64,000 bases of DNA from Enoplolaimus lenunculus (GCA_030248215.1 JASANG010001362.1:20768-84767); one strand, 5' to 3'; positions 23,901-43,082 are shown, numbered from the stretch's first letter. Made by a program: numbers and translations. The notes: generated from the sequence alone by a model not told the origin.

Positions 23901-25517
23901 TTTGAATCTCAGTAACTACATACGTATTATTGCATATAACAACTATAGTTACTTATATGTATTATACTTTTCATTGATAAGCGTTTGGAAGCATCCTCCA
24001 GAACTGCAACACTTTATTCTTTCAGTATTTTGTTCTAGAACCCAAGCCAAAAACACATCAGGTGTGATTTTCCCAAACATCTTACGGTTGCCACCAGCAA
24101 TCAATTGTTTACCTTATACATTCTTTTAAACAACAGTGACGTCATCCTTGTTAGCTAGTACTAGCTATGCTATTATATATGTATAATATGTATATTAGTG
24201 TTTATGTTTTGTCAAGGGTTTTGTTTTGAAAATCTTCGTAGTGAATATACAAGCGGTTCTGAGTGGTGATCGTACCGGTGTATGAGAAGATAATCTGGGA
24301 ATTTAGAAAGTTATCAATAACAACAACGTAACAACATCAATAATTTGTAACATGCAGGACGACTTAAGGGGTTGTTTTACACGGCTTGGCAGCATTTAAA
24401 TGGATGTTTTTTAAATATTTTGTGACTAATTCGGTCTAGTTCAAGTTTAAATTGTAGTTACAGTTGATTATAGAAGACGACGCCGTCTCAATATAGTAGT
24501 TGTTTGTTGTATTTATCGCCAAAGTTGCCTGAAATCAGCGAACTACTTGCAGGAGCGGATATTAAACTGAATTTATTGGGCTTCTGAGTGAACATATTTT
24601 TAAGTTATGCTCAATATTCATGGGGGCCATGGTTGTCCTTTGGGAAACACCCATCAAATAAATGAAACCACAATTTCAAAATACATACTAAAGGTATCCA
24701 GGGTAACGAAACATGTGGGCACGTTTTTAGTCACGTTGTCTGTTACATGATTAAAACATTGTTTCCTGGCTGACCTTGTGTTCTAGAAACCCAGATTATT
24801 ATTATTTTATTGTTAATACTGTCGTCGTCGTCGTTGTGGTTGTTGTTGTTGTTGTACATAAATTTAAAGTACCATTTTCAGCCGTTCCCACGCTTTGTCT
24901 GGGTGACGAAAAAAAGACAAGAATATTCATTGTGAAAAAGTGTGCAATGGAGGGATGGGTACCGGATGAGTACAGAGTGAAAGTGATTTAAACAAAAGCG
25001 ATGACAAAGCCATACAGCAAGGACACGGACGTATTAAATGGAATTTTTATTGCTTTATACTGGGGTTTGTCTCAGTTGCGATGAATCATTCAAGAGTAAT
25101 CTTTGTTCTTGGGTAAAACGATGGCAAGAATTTTATTTATGTGGGCCCAGAAATTTGAGCTCGTACTAGTCGGCGTCGGAAAACGACTCAACATTGTTTG
25201 GAAAAGTATTTGAGTCGTGCAGAAATGGGGGTTTTGCACCACCCCCTCTTCCTCCGACCGTCTCGGTTTCGTATACGATTTGCTGTTGACGTTTTTGCAC
25301 TTTGTATAATGTAATTTTTCCCGTTTTTGATGTTTTGAAAATACGTCCCATGGGAGACTAGGCTCGTTTTCAAGATACTCACACTTGAGATTAGTGGCTT
25401 TATGGTGACGTTTGCCTCCCCACTTTAAGTTTAACATATGAAAAGTATTTTCCGGTACTGGTCACCTTTGTCACCGTTCTGGCTCCGCCCATGTAGTAGA
25501 GTCAACTACAAACCACA
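20960..25517. other. No recognised gene; GTC/GTT microsatellite at about 24,822-24,855
   Basis: About 4.5 kb without a supported gene. GTCGTCGTCGTCGTTGTGG runs into (GTT)n near 24,840. GGCTGATCCAGCATTTTAAC near 22,392 resembles a worn CAGTGGCGGATCCA end. Frames up to 115 codons look like chance. Confidence 0.4.
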
Positions 25518-25669
25518 CAGGCCCGTAGTCAGCTCACCTTACTAGTGGAGCTAAAGATTTGTCACGAGGGACATAGATGAGTTTTTGATGACTTGCAAGC
25601 AAGGTTGACAATTTTCTATGAGGGCAATATTCTTCCGTTCGAGCTGGGAAATCCTGTGGCTACGGGACC
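25518..25669 (-). mobile_element. MITE, GGCCCGTAGCCA family, copy 6
   Basis: Opens CAGGCCCGTAGTCAGCTCAC and closes CCTGTGGCTACGGG. GACTTGCAAGCAAGGTTGA lies in the core as in copy 3. Confidence 0.7.
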
Positions 25670-26767
25670 ACGACTACAGTTGTCTGTCAGTTCGGTGCAA
25701 AGAAGTGCTCTTATGAGTTGAGTATTTTTGTGTCATTTGCGAATTCGAGGCATTAAACAATTAATTGACGAATACTTTGTAACACATACACATAACCTGA
25801 TAGGAACAGCCACACCAATTATATACGTATGTCATTGAAACATGCGTGGGAATCAATTTGTCCGAATGTTCCGGTTCCAGGTAATTTTTGTCCAGGGATT
25901 TTTTAGTAAATGTTTTGGTACTTTAGCCTAACTTAAGGTGAGGCTTGGGAAAACAACAAACAGTAATACCGAGGTTGGTAGCCTTCTATAAAATTAATCC
26001 AACTGTATGATAAACTAAACAAGTACCAATTTTTCAGCTGGTAAAATAAGACATCTCTTTTTTCATTTAAATATCCTGGCTACGCGCAGGGGCGTATACA
26101 AAGAGGGATGGGCTGGATATCCTGAAAATTTCTGGAAACTCGAAAAACGTCACTTTTACAAGCTATAGAATAATCTGCGGAAGGTTAAAAAGTTTTGGAC
26201 GAAATTATCCTCGCTTGAAATGAAATGTCCGCTTCGTCCTAGAAATATACCTACTCTTGTATGTATATATATACTCGTTTGGTCTTTATATGTATAACGA
26301 AGATTCCGAACAGCTGCTTTGCCAGATTGGTGACACGTCATCAGAAACTGAAAGTGTGTTTTTTAAAATATTCGATGTACATGTGTATGTATGTATATGT
26401 GTATATGTTTGTATTGAATAAGCATGTATGAGAGCATTTTTGAGCTGTACAACATTCGTTTATTACCTGTGGATGACTAAAACTTCCGGAAATGTGATGG
26501 AAATTTTGAATATGACTAGGCTTTTTCAAGTAATTCTCGGCTAATTTATTAGTCATAATGAGGATGAATGTGTGGTAGCATTGTAATTTTGAAGCTTTTG
26601 TTTCTTTGTTCGAACTGGATCAGAAGTTTTAGCCTGGTGCTCTCACTCCGCAGCCGCGCACCTGCTTTGCTAGCTGCGTATTATTTGAAAAGCAGCCGAC
26701 CGATTCTGCTTTACCTAACAGTTTCTGCTGATTCAGATGTGAACTAGCCAAAATGAGGTAAGATTTG
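25670..26767. other. No recognised gene
   Basis: TATG/TGTA-rich simple sequence near 26,375-26,410; otherwise unassigned. Confidence 0.4.
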
Positions 26768-27600
26768 GCGACTATTTTTCGCTTTAGTGCCCATCAGCGG
26801 CATTCGTTAAAACAAAAAATGGTCAGATTTTCAAGATTTTTTCTAATATTTTTAAGCTTCTCATGACCTTTTCTAGTCATTTCACGTTGAAATTTAATCA
26901 ATTTATATATCATTCGACGCTGTTCGTCGAGCTGAGTTCAGGGTGCGAGCGGATACCAAAAAAAGCCGGAGCCGCATAATTTAATATCCGGCTGGAGCTG
27001 GATAATTATTTCAAATCCATTACGTACTAAACGTCGTTCAAGCATCAGAACGTAGCTAACAAACCTTCCTTCCTTACGTGACAAAGCTTAGTATCTCACG
27101 TCGATGCCTTTTTTTAACACTTTAATAACGACGCAGTTCCACCATTCTATATTTTTGGCATAAATGATCTTTTCAACTATTTACAGCAGTTAAAAACATG
27201 CGATAGGCTCATACTGAATCGCAGCCATATGTCGGTTTTATGCCCGGAACCGGATGTTGGGTCGCATCCTTGAGTCGAATTGTGTGATATTTTTGGCCAT
27301 CACACGACTGGCTTAACAGTTCTGATCAAATAACTGATTTGGCGAGTTCTTCAAACGCCGGCAACGTCCGCCGACGGCCAAAACGGTTATTTGATCATAA
27401 TTTGTAAAGAAATGGTAGATGGTGATAAATTTAACATTTAAAGTATTTTGCCAAAAAAATTCGATCCAAAAGGGGAACCTTGACACTGAAAAAATAAAGA
27501 GTTTTTGAAAATTCAACTTTCGATGTGAATTGATTAGAGCAGGTCATGAGAAGCTTAAACATTCAAAAATTTTCAAATCCGTGGTACTTATGCATGTGCG
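26768..27600 (+). mobile_element. Foldback element (second copy), split by a hAT-like insertion
   Basis: The outer parts match the palindromic element at 37,656-38,287: TTTTTAAGCTTCTCATGACC at the left, TCAAATAACTGATTTGGCGA in the core, and AGGTCATGAGAAGCTTAAAC with AAAATTTTCAAA at the right. The two arms are inverted relative to each other. The block 26,939-27,270 interrupts it in a GAGCTGAGTCGAA-like site. Non-coding and worn. Confidence 0.75.
26939..27270. mobile_element. hAT-like non-autonomous element nested in the foldback element
   Basis: Left end CAGGGTGCGAGCGGATACC; right end CCGGATGTTGGGTCGCATCC, an inverted pair of the CAGGGTGCAACCGG type. CTGAGTT at the left and TTGAGTC at the right may be a worn target duplication, since the uninterrupted copy reads CTGAGTC there. 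No transposase. Confidence 0.7.
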
Positions 27601-30600
27601 ACGGATCATTTTTGAGCGAACTCTAACTTGGAAAGTTCAAGGATGCAGCTGGGGGAAAGAGGTAATCTCGGCTTTGGAATTATTGCAAAAAGGTTTTTAG
27701 ATGTTTTTAGTTTACAACACCAAAACCTCTCTTCGATACTGTACAGAACATAGCCTCAAACTGTAATCCATAAGCCTCCTGGCTAGAGCTATGAGAGATG
27801 GGCTCACAGAAAACATCATGTATTTTGAAATTGTGAGTTTTTAGCAAACTGTGAATTTTCTCAAATATTACAGCGAAGCGTTATATGTAGGTAGTTTTTT
27901 TCTGAAAAGTGAAAGTAATAAAATTTGCTGACGTCAAAATTGTGTACTGTTACATGTTTTCATGTTGTTTCAGACGTAGAATTTTTTTGTTGCTTCAATG
28001 GGCTTTATTTGCAATGTTTTAAGCTTTGTCAAAAATAAATTGTCGTCTGTACCTATGAAGCCTAAAACTTGCTAGGCTTCACTAAACACGTTCGCTTGGT
28101 GTAGCGTAGAGGATGTCTGTGATCTTCTGGCACAACATTTTTAGACGAATGGACGTTAGAAAAGCTCAGTCTCATTGGTAATATTTGTCTGTGGTCCTTC
28201 TAGAAAACTTTTAATCTCGCTTAAATCCCTCAACGTCCTGATTTACTGGTTTTCCCCTTTAGTATGTTGAGCATGTTGTGGAACTGAAAAATACAAGGCG
28301 TGCGTCAGTGAGATTGAGAACAAGAACTGGTTAAACGTCACAAAATATAGTTGGGCTCTTATGTTCTGACCTAGATTCTATTTTTACTATTAAACACGTG
28401 ATAACACCAGTTTGCGTTGAGTCGAAAAATTACACGAAAAATTTGGCGTTCGAATTTCCAAAATTTTCAAGCTTAGTTCAATCGCTTGGAAAACTAGTAA
28501 CCCTTAGACGTATATTTGCTATTTGTTTTACATTTATGCTGTAGCCGAGTGCCGTAACAGTAGTAAAAGTATGTTTTTAACCAAACACCCATTTACGCTT
28601 CCCCACAGACTTAGTATTAGGAGGTTTCGGGTGGGAATGGACGCCAAAATTCTCTCTCAGCTGGGGCCTTAACTAAAACACTAATCTTAACTATAGAGTA
28701 AACTGTGTACAAAAGCTGAAAATTATAGCAAGCATTAGTGATGGATACAGCCCACACTTGTGAATCGCCGTTTTACTCTTAAGTTTAATAACTCAGCTAT
28801 CGAACTAGTGCGTGTGACTTTGTTTTGATGCTGCGTCTATGTTTTTTCTCAATATTATTTGTTTGTACGTATATTTTGCTTTGTTTTGATAACGCTGGGA
28901 TTCATGCTTTAAATTGTTAAACCAGGAACTTAAATAATTCGTAAACAAAGTTGAAAGGCAACGGGGAGCGCATTCAGAGAATGTTACCGGGCATTTCTTC
29001 CTGGTTACCCTGAACGTGCACGGAACTGGAGTTGACAGCGAAACCGAGATCTGGTAGTGTAATAAAATTGGTTTTATTTATTTATGTTATTGTTGTTGTT
29101 GTTGCTCTATAATTAATCAAACTATTCGTTACTATGATGGAATTAATATGTATTACGAATTAGGTGTGTTTACCATTATGGCTTCGACAAAAGAGAATTT
29201 TAAAAACAACACCGTTCAGTGCAGATTTTTTCAGTTTTGTGTTCTATGGTGACGCAGAAACTTTGTCTTCAGTAACGGTGTTTGTGTTGTTATTATTATT
29301 ATGTGTGTATAGGTTTTGACATTAATTTTTCAAAAAAGTTTCATAGTATGACCTCTGGGAATGGCATCATGTAAACATGTTTTGTTTACAACTGAAATTT
29401 ACAGTTTTTCCGGGAAACCATACGCCTGTTTTTAGGCTATTTTGACGTTTAATCGTGGACCTTTCGCCGAAGGTCAAACTATCTGTGGCTCATTCGAAAA
29501 ATATGAACAAAGTGTGTTATTAGTACAAGCCGAAAAGTGGTTGCAAGATATGCAGAACCAACATCTTAAATCTTGTCCAGCAAATCAGGGTTTCCAGTAA
29601 CTCCAGAACAGAACTTAAAGTTTAAAATTTGAGTCAGCTACGACGACCTATGTGTTATGCGCTGCCACTAACATAAATTTGCAAATTAGTATCAACTGAC
29701 AAAGCATGTTTATAAGTTACAAATATAAACTTAGTTGTTCTTTGCTGCAATGTACCCAAAATACGTATGTTGAGCGTTCAAGCTTTTTATTAATATATAG
29801 ATATGGTATGAACGGTGAAAGTATAGAGATTAATAGAGATTTCATGGCGTATATATTTGTAAATCCTGTAAAATGTTTTGGTGTCCAAATCTCAAAATAC
29901 ATCGTTAGCTGTTTGTTTAATTCAAAACCTAAAAATTATACAATAGTAAAAATTTGAAATTTAGTCGTTTTAAACATATATAATATACGTATACGTAAAA
30001 ATATATGTCACAAACGTTAAATTTCAGATTATTTTTACAAACTGAAAATTGGTTTGAAAATATTTTCTATTTTTAACTCTGGCAATTTCATGAATTCTTA
30101 GATTGATTTTATGTTTTTGCCGGAATTAAATTCAAAACAATAGCTGTGTTATCTTTGGTTTATCTCTCCAGTAAACCTTTTAGTGTAGAAGATTATCGTG
30201 TTAGCATTTTTACTTTATTTTGTGAAGAAAAATATTCTAAATATATATTATTTATATGATATATTTACGTTGGCTTTATTTATATTTTATTAAAATAGTC
30301 ATGTGATATAAACGTAATAGTATTTTATTTTGAGAGTAATTCTATCTTATTTTAAGCAAAAATTTTAATTTTTATTATAAAAGCTGCGGTAATGTTAGCG
30401 AATTTTGTTAATTTTATAATGTGTATGGATTTGGCCGTGAATATTATTTGTGCTTAGTTGTTAATGCTGCTGTTAGACAGATTTCTTCTAGAAGGATCCA
30501 TATTACCTGTGTTTGTATTTTTCGGTTTGTTCTAAGTTTTGTTTGGTATTGTGCTGAATTTTAGCTCGTAAGCTCGAAAGCTATTTTAAGGCGGTCTACT

Positions 30601-31955
30601 CCTCTTATGCTTATATGTGCTCAATTTTGTAGGAACAGCACATTTTTCCAGCAGCGGAGCGGATGCTGCAGACCTGCGTATATATACACAGAATAAGCAT
30701 GCATATGTTATTAGTATAGTTGCAAGAAACGTTCAGATTTGAGTTAAGATTCGGCAAAAAACGAAGGTTCGCAATCAGATTTGAAATACGAATCGGGTTT
30801 GAAAATGCCGAATCATATTGTTGAATTTGAGTTGGAATTGTTTTTAAAAAACTTTTAGCAGTTGTGGTGCGTCGGATCTCGATCGATGCTTCAATGAATC
30901 CAGGTTTCAATGTTTGGCAAATCAGTTGTTTCCATGGGCTGCATAGTGTAAATTAAGCTTGGCTATGTCAAATATTTTATACAACGCTTATGCAAACGAA
31001 AAAAATTTTCGAAGTCAAGTTTCGGGTTCAGCAAAGTCGCAATGGGTTTGGAATCGATAAAATCGTAGGGTCGGATAGAAAAAAAAATTAATTTAGGCTT
31101 AACACTAAAAATTGTTCAACATTAACAGAATTTCAATTAAATAATATTTAATTAAGTAATTGAAGAAATTAAAACTAAAGTTTTAATTTACTAATGTAAA
31201 TATATACTTATAATCCTTGATGTTCTGTTTAATCTCTAAATTTTCTACGTGTTTTCGGTTGTTTCACCAAAACAAAGTTATAGTTGACGAACTTAGAAAG
31301 TCGCGGCTAACATTAGACTTTGATTCCTTTGGGCAGCCTGCTATTTATAGACCATCATATTCGAATAAATTTCTGAAATTTTCGGTGTATTTACAAGTAA
31401 ACCTCTTTGTTAAAGTGATTCTGAGTAATTTGTGTTTGCTAGCTAAGTGATTAAATTTGGTATTCAACCATAAAATTATTAACTTTTGGGTTGACTTTTA
31501 TACATTATCGAACGTTCATGAATATTTCTATATTTAGAGAGAAAATTGTCTTGTTTCTAAGATAATCTTTTGTGTTATCAACAAGATTATTTTTCTATTA
31601 AAAGCCGCTCGTTTGTGTTATTGGAAAGTTTCAGTGAAAATTAAAATTTTTGGTAAAGTCAAAGTTATATTCTTTGTTCTTTTAAGCTTACCATATTTAA
31701 GCTGATTATTTAACTCAATAGTTTGCTTTGACTTTTAATTAAGAAGCCTTTGTGCTGAAATGAAGTTAATCAGAAAAATGTTATGGTTAGTGTTAGTTTG
31801 ATCTGTTATTAAGATGGAGATGTATGTTTGCCTGTTAAATTTATATTAAATATAAATAATGCATTGCGTTGTAATGTATACGTACTTGCCAGCACAGCAG
31901 TATTTTTGTATTGGTGTCGAGTCGAATGTCGAATAATCGGCCAAACCGTAGAACG
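27601..31955. other. No recognised gene
   Basis: About 4.3 kb, very AT-rich between 29,900 and 31,700. CTTCTAGAAAACTTTTAATCTC near 28,198 resembles the core of the GGCCCGTAGCCA family without its ends. Open frames are short. Confidence 0.4.
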
Positions 31956-32107
31956 CTCTATCCTCAGGTGCAACTTTTTTGCAGTGAGAAAATGCAGCTG
32001 GAAATTTAGCGAAAAGGTTTTCGCACAAATATATTGTAAGTTGAAGTTGCAAGTTGAGGTTGCAGATAGTAATTCTAATTGCAAAACCTTGCACATGCGA
32101 CTAGGGA
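31956..32107. mobile_element. Degraded MITE, CCCTATTCGCACGTGCAAG family
   Basis: CTATCCTCAGGTGCAACTTT at the left and the complement of CCCTAGTCGCATGTGCAAGG at the right are inverted and match the ends of 9,065-9,337. GTTGCAAGTTGAGGTTGCAG motifs fill the centre. Confidence 0.6.
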
Positions 32108-33021
32108 TTTTGATGAACTGAGAGTCCAGGCAAGCGTACGACTGTCAGCGGAACATTCGTTGTGCGCTTAGTTATAGTCGTCTTATGTTTCGACGTACGA
32201 TTGCTTAAATAATCAAGCTTTGCTTACACCGTCTTCGGTGGGAGACCTAAAAGGGAACGCTTTAGTTTATCGTAGATATTCACGTCATGCGTCTTAAGTT
32301 TTACTGATATCCACTTGACCTTTTAAAACACTAAATAATCGAATTCTTTTTGGGCTTGACCCATGATTTGGGATTTGATAGTCGGGCAAAGTTAGCGCAC
32401 AAGCCAAGCCATTTGTCATTTATATGATAAATTGTTTTAATATGTATGCAAATGAAGCTTCAGGTATAGTTAAAAGGTACTACAGTAGGTTATACATGAC
32501 GTGGGTGAAACAGATTTCGTCACGTCACTAAAAGTTAACAGGTTAACATGTGATAACTTTATGTCATACGTAGTTGATAACTAAATTTGTCGTAAATCTA
32601 TATAATTTAAGCTCGAATGACCAACTTAGGTAAGTTGGTCCCAGTTCAAATTTCCTTTCAAGTGCAGGAACTAATTTATACAAATAGTCATCTTTTCTAT
32701 GAAAAAATGATTAGTGTTGCAAATATTTTGCCCATTTTAACTAATATGCATAAGTTATTGTTTATCGAAGCTTGAAAGAAGAACTATTTGAAAGCAATCT
32801 ATATCCGATTGGACCAGATAAAATAAAATTCAGTTGTTTGGACTAACCTGACCCTGAGTAACAATTAGTGTTCATGAACGGCGCAGTTGCGTGCTGTAAC
32901 AAAAAGGTGTTACAAATTGTGTGTATTTCAGCTAATTTAACCAAAACTATTTGAATATATACTGACTAAAGCGTTATTTCTGCCGTAATTCCTTGAGAAT
33001 TAATTCTTGGAACTAAACGCA
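32108..33021. other. NLK upstream region
   Basis: Presumed promoter and 5' leader of the kinase gene. AT-rich with no TATA box or initiator that I can place with confidence. TTCAG-type sites occur, so an upstream non-coding exon is possible but not demonstrated. Confidence 0.35.
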
Positions 33022-38450
<5,429 letters not shown>

Positions 38451-39965
38451 ATATACGGGCGGAAATGTGTAATTTCATTTCTGGTTCCAAGCTATACTGT
38501 GAACGTTGGGCAGCTTATTGGAAAATCTTGTAGACAACTGAGCTAAACTTTAAGCATGGAAAAGACATCCGAGATTGGACGAATCTATATTCTGGTGCTA
38601 AATTGGTGACGTAACGTTTCCAAAAGATTTGGTTGTGATTTGTTTATTGGAAACAAACTATGGAGAAAACTGCTGAGTGGAAGGATTGGAATTATGCCAG
38701 ATATTCAGATGTATTTGGCGTTAATATTTTGATGGTACACGAAGGTGTTAATATCATTGTTGGAGACAAATTTGAACATGATGTTTGCAGTATGGATTGC
38801 TGACGCGTAAACATAACAATGACAATTGTGATTGAGAAACGTTCTCTGTAGTGAATGTTATGAGCTTTTTATGTGTGCTGTTGTTTTAAATTGACAGATA
38901 GTGAGAGTCCGTTGATGGGGTGAATCTCGTGGTGGGGTTTGATGCTACTGTGGGTAGAAACTTAGTACGCTACTTCAGTTAGTTTAGCGTGTTCCCATTT
39001 ACTTTGTGTGCCCCACTCCTGTCTGTTTTAAAGGACACTAATTGCAGGTAATTTTTGTTTCTTTAAGTATTCCCGTATGAGCCACAATCTGCATGCAGTT
39101 ATCTATTTGATATAAAGAGGGAACAGGGGTTTATACATACAATTGGGTCGTACCGTGAGGCGTGGATATATATGGTTTTCGGACGTTCCTGGACAGATGA
39201 GAAATTTAGGCTCTATTACAGGCATTAGAATTAACTTAGTATCGTCTAAAGGTTAGTAATATTTTTTACACTCTGCGTTTACTCCTATCAATTTCTACGC
39301 AAAATTAGACGTTTCCGAACGCTATTCAAGGTTATGCAACCTTTTTCGGCGGGGATGGTGTATTATGTTTGAGGATTATTTAAAATGGTGGGGCCCAAAC
39401 GGTGAATTCAGTGTAAAAATGATTGTATTGTATTTGTTTTATGATGCGATGAATTGATGCTGTTTCATAATGATCTCGAGCATTTTTTTTCATTATTATT
39501 GTTATTATTATTGTTGTTGTTATTGTTTAAAGTTTGTAAATGTAACTCGCATCGCACGCTAAAGGCCACGGTTATACATACATCTGGATGCGACACACAA
39601 GTGAAATATGAAAGGAATGTTTCTTCTTCGGTTTGAAATGGTCGAATGTAAATTTTTTGTTGAAGTTTCAAGTATTTTTTTGCATCTTATTTACTATTAA
39701 AGCCCAGTCCTATAAGTAAACACCTGACCGGTTGATAAAGTTTTTGTATCTAAACTTGGCGTGAGTTTGATTTTCGAAAACAGTCTTACATAAGTGGCAG
39801 ACAAGACGTATATCAATTATGATTCAGCGGTTACTGTTGTGATTTTGCGCCGTTCCAACTGTTTACAGTTGTCAGTTTTTGTGTTTTTTCGGATAAATCG
39901 ACTATAAGTAGTGATTATGTTACGGGCTAACTAAAGCAATAAAAATGCAAATTAGGATTTTTACT
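38451..39965 (+). other. Likely NLK 3' UTR and downstream flank
   Basis: No coding frame follows the TGA. AATAAA at about 39,938 is the clearest polyadenylation signal, and ATTAAA near 39,696 is an alternative. An (ATT/GTT)n microsatellite lies at about 39,491-39,527. The true transcript end cannot be fixed from sequence alone. Confidence 0.35.
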
Positions 39966-40840
39966 TTTATGTGCAATTTAGTTCTCACTAGTGCCGCATT
40001 AATATGTAGAGACGGTTTCCTTATTTCTTCCGCTCAATAATCATTGTATAATGCTAAGTGTTTCTCTGTTTGCTGTTGTTGAGTTGTTTAAACTGAAAAA
40101 ACGCTTCTCTATGCCGACCTTTTGTTGTATTTTATTATAAACGTACATGTTCAGGTTTGCTGGTCTACTTTTCACAGTGGCAAGCAAGATGGTGTACGGG
40201 CTTGGAGCCCTAAAACAAACTTTGTGTTTCAGCTACTTTTTGGCTTAACCCAGGTTTTAGTAGTCTACAGTCGCCATCATTCACGGTAAACTTGAAAAAC
40301 AAGTATTCAAACTAGTTTAAAACACGGAACGTTGACTTGCGATATTCTTTTCTGAAACAACTAATTCAGCAGGGCGTGTAAGGAGTTTTAAGCCAGGGCA
40401 TGAGTCTAAGCCCAAAACTAAATGCAAGCGGAAAGCCTATATCGGGTATCAATTTGTTCGGGACCTGGGCAACGAAACTTAAACTAAGTCTGCTATAATT
40501 GTATTCGTAATGTAAACTTAGGTGGGTTCTCAATCTTAAAGTAAGAAAAACAACTATTACAACCCAACCACAGTTGAACGGGCTCTATGGTCGGCTGGTA
40601 GGGTTTAGAGTTTATGTTGAGGCCCTGATTTTGAGATATCTACTTGTCAGATGTATTTTTTAGGTTTCCGGCATCAAACTTATCATTTGTGCGTTTCTGA
40701 AAGGGTTCCGAGTTGCGACTCTGGTGGCTTTTTTAATTTAAGATCGTGTGGAAATATGCCAATTGACTTTGTTTTGCTTTCCATATGAGAACTGTTTTGT
40801 TTTTATGTTATTTTTAAAGACATTCCATGTATTCGAGGAT
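39966..40840. other. No recognised gene
   Basis: AT-rich intergenic DNA with no supported feature. Confidence 0.4.
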
Positions 40841-40962
40841 CATGTTACTTTTAGAGCCGTAAATGTAGATTAAGGACGCGTAAGCCAAAATATACTTCAA
40901 AGTCAAAGCCTACTGTTTTGCAGTTCCGCCAAAAAAAACAGGATGGCCCTAGAAGTAACATG
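40841..40962. mobile_element. MITE with CATGTTACTTTTAGAGCC inverted ends
   Basis: CATGTTACTTTTAGAGCC at the left and GGCCCTAGAAGTAACATG at the right are inverted over 18 bp with two or three mismatches. The core has TAGATTAAGGACGCG and CAAAGCCTACTG. Related ends occur at 48,180, 53,335 and 58,557. Confidence 0.85.
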
Positions 40963-41624
40963 GGCAGTACGTATATGATGTGCGCAGTTGTGTCAGTTTG
41001 TGTGTAATGTTTTGCAAGAGAACAGGAATTTAACCTAAAAAGCATCATACTTGTTAATTTTTTTGAAAGATTGGGATTTTGCTTAAAACTACGAGTGGAT
41101 TTGTTGAATTTTTATTTCTAAACTGAAATTTTAATTTGAAACAAAGCTATACTATCAGAATCTAAGTCAGTGATCTTAGGAAACTGTATCGCTAAGTTCA
41201 ACGGTACCATTTTTACGGCTGCACCGCTATTGCTTCAAAAGTTATGGTGGACCTTTAAATTAACTTTTTATCATATCAACATGTACAAACACCTACATAC
41301 ATTTACGAACACCTACTAAATTTGTATAACGAATAACCCTGGCAAAATTTATATTTTACAAATATGTGTACAATAGATGCTTTGTCGTCAAAGCTGTGCG
41401 CATTTGCACTGTAATTTCACGGGCTATAATGTTTAAAGTGTTGGTCATGCGGCCATAAAAATGGTACCTTGAACTCAGAATGTCGAAATTTATTCGATCG
41501 GTTACTTTTCATTTAATTTCTGGGAGTTCCTACATTGGTTTGCAAATATCAAAAATTGTATTGGGTCTGTGTAGTATATGTGGAACACGAGCATTGTCTT
41601 TGTTCTGTGTTTTATGATCGAGGC
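40963..41624. other. No recognised gene
   Basis: AAGTTCAACGGTACCATTTTTACGGC near 41,195 is partly mirrored by GGCCATAAAAATGGTACCTTGAACT near 41,451. These could be the inverted ends of an old element of about 280 bp. Confidence 0.4.
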
Positions 41625-41806
41625 GACCATGTAAAGATAAGGGGCGGAACGTTTTTCTGCGGGACTAGAAAAGTGTAATCTTAAGCTTTAGACTTGTTTT
41701 TTGCTTGGCCTAGGCTTCGGCTTCGGCTTAGCTCGTTCTTACGTTTAGGTTTATTCTTAGGAATATGCTTATAATACTGTTCCGCCCATGTTCTTTACAT
41801 TGGCCG
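41625..41806. mobile_element. MITE with GGGGCGGAAC inverted ends and target duplication
   Basis: CCATGTAAAG...GGGGCGGAAC at the left is mirrored by TGTTCCGCCC...CTTTACATTGG at the right. TCGAGGC stands directly outside both ends (41,618-41,624 and 41,807-41,813), a perfect 7-bp target duplication. The core is rich in GGCTTCGGCTTAG and TTAGG units. Same family as 69-260. Confidence 0.88.
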
Positions 41807-43082
41807 TCGAGGCTATGGAGTAGTTAACAGTAAATGTGCTAACTTTAACACATATTGTTCGGGTGCAAGTTCTTTAATGCAGGTATATTCATGTACTGTT
41901 TGTCGTTTACATAACGATATATATTTGGGTACATTGTAATACAGGTCAGTTATCTTGAATGCATGCATGAATTACAATCCGCACTTTCTGTTATTTTCTG
42001 TTCGCATGTTTTATAATTATTATTGTTCTTATTATTATTATTATTAATTGTTGTAATTAACAATTGTACATAGAAATTCTTGAAAAATTAAAAAAATGTC
42101 GGCAATTGTTCGAGTTTATTGAGCGGATTAAAAATTACATGGTAAAGGTATCATGACAATATAAAGAATGTGACGAGTAGCCCAGTTGTGAAATATTACT
42201 AGATTCGGGATTGATAAAGGGTTTGTCAACAATAAATCCGGTCGCAAAATTCTGTTATGAAAAATTTTCCCACACCCTTTAGAAAATGTGGAATAGTGGA
42301 CGCTGTAATCAGTGTCCGTTTCTGTTATAGAAATAACGGAAACGTTCAAATTTAGTTATCACGTATATATCTCGCAACATTTATTACAGATATGCGGCAA
42401 TTCTCAATATCCATTTTGCTTTCCGTTATTTTGATCACTATCCGTTTCTGTTATTTTTACTATCCGCTTAAACCATGGTCCATCAACAATACAACGGTTA
42501 ATACCAAAATTCAGGGGAGTCAACATAAGGATCCAGAAATTCAGGAAAAGATGGACTGCGCGTAATATTCAGTTGAAAACATTGCTTCCTGAGTTCCTGA
42601 CAAACACACAATCGGTAGAAACGTAAAAAGCTGAAAATACATATTTAAATTGAATCATTAAAATTATAAACCTATACAAATTGCATTGCCTTTGCAAGAT
42701 ACGAATTTGAACAAAACAATTAACAGCGGCGTCACCGTTGAAAATATGAGATGAAACTACAAAAAAATCGTAGGTTTGGTTGAAAAATTTAAACGGGCGG
42801 TTCGGTCGTAAAATGGAAAAAGTGGAAACATGGAAAATTTGAATGTGTTTTGACGTGGGTTGGTAAGGAATATCTGAACCATAGGTTTCGTTTGCAAAAC
42901 GGGATAAACAGAAATGAAATTGTTTGGTTGGTTTGTCTGAAAAATTGAGGTCCATACTACGTTTAGGAGCGTTCAGTTATCCCGCGGGACAGAAAGCCTG
43001 AGAGCAGCGTCGTTTCCTACTCCAGTTTGTGCAGAAAGTACACGAAGATTAAAGATACTAAAGTATAAAATTTTTCCATTAA
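41807..43082. other. No gene; fragment of CAGGGTATAACCGG-type element near 42,300-42,475
   Basis: CCGTTTCTGTTATAGAAATAAC and CCGTTATTTTGATCACTATCCG match the interior of 17,058-17,480. I could not place terminal repeats. Confidence 0.4.
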
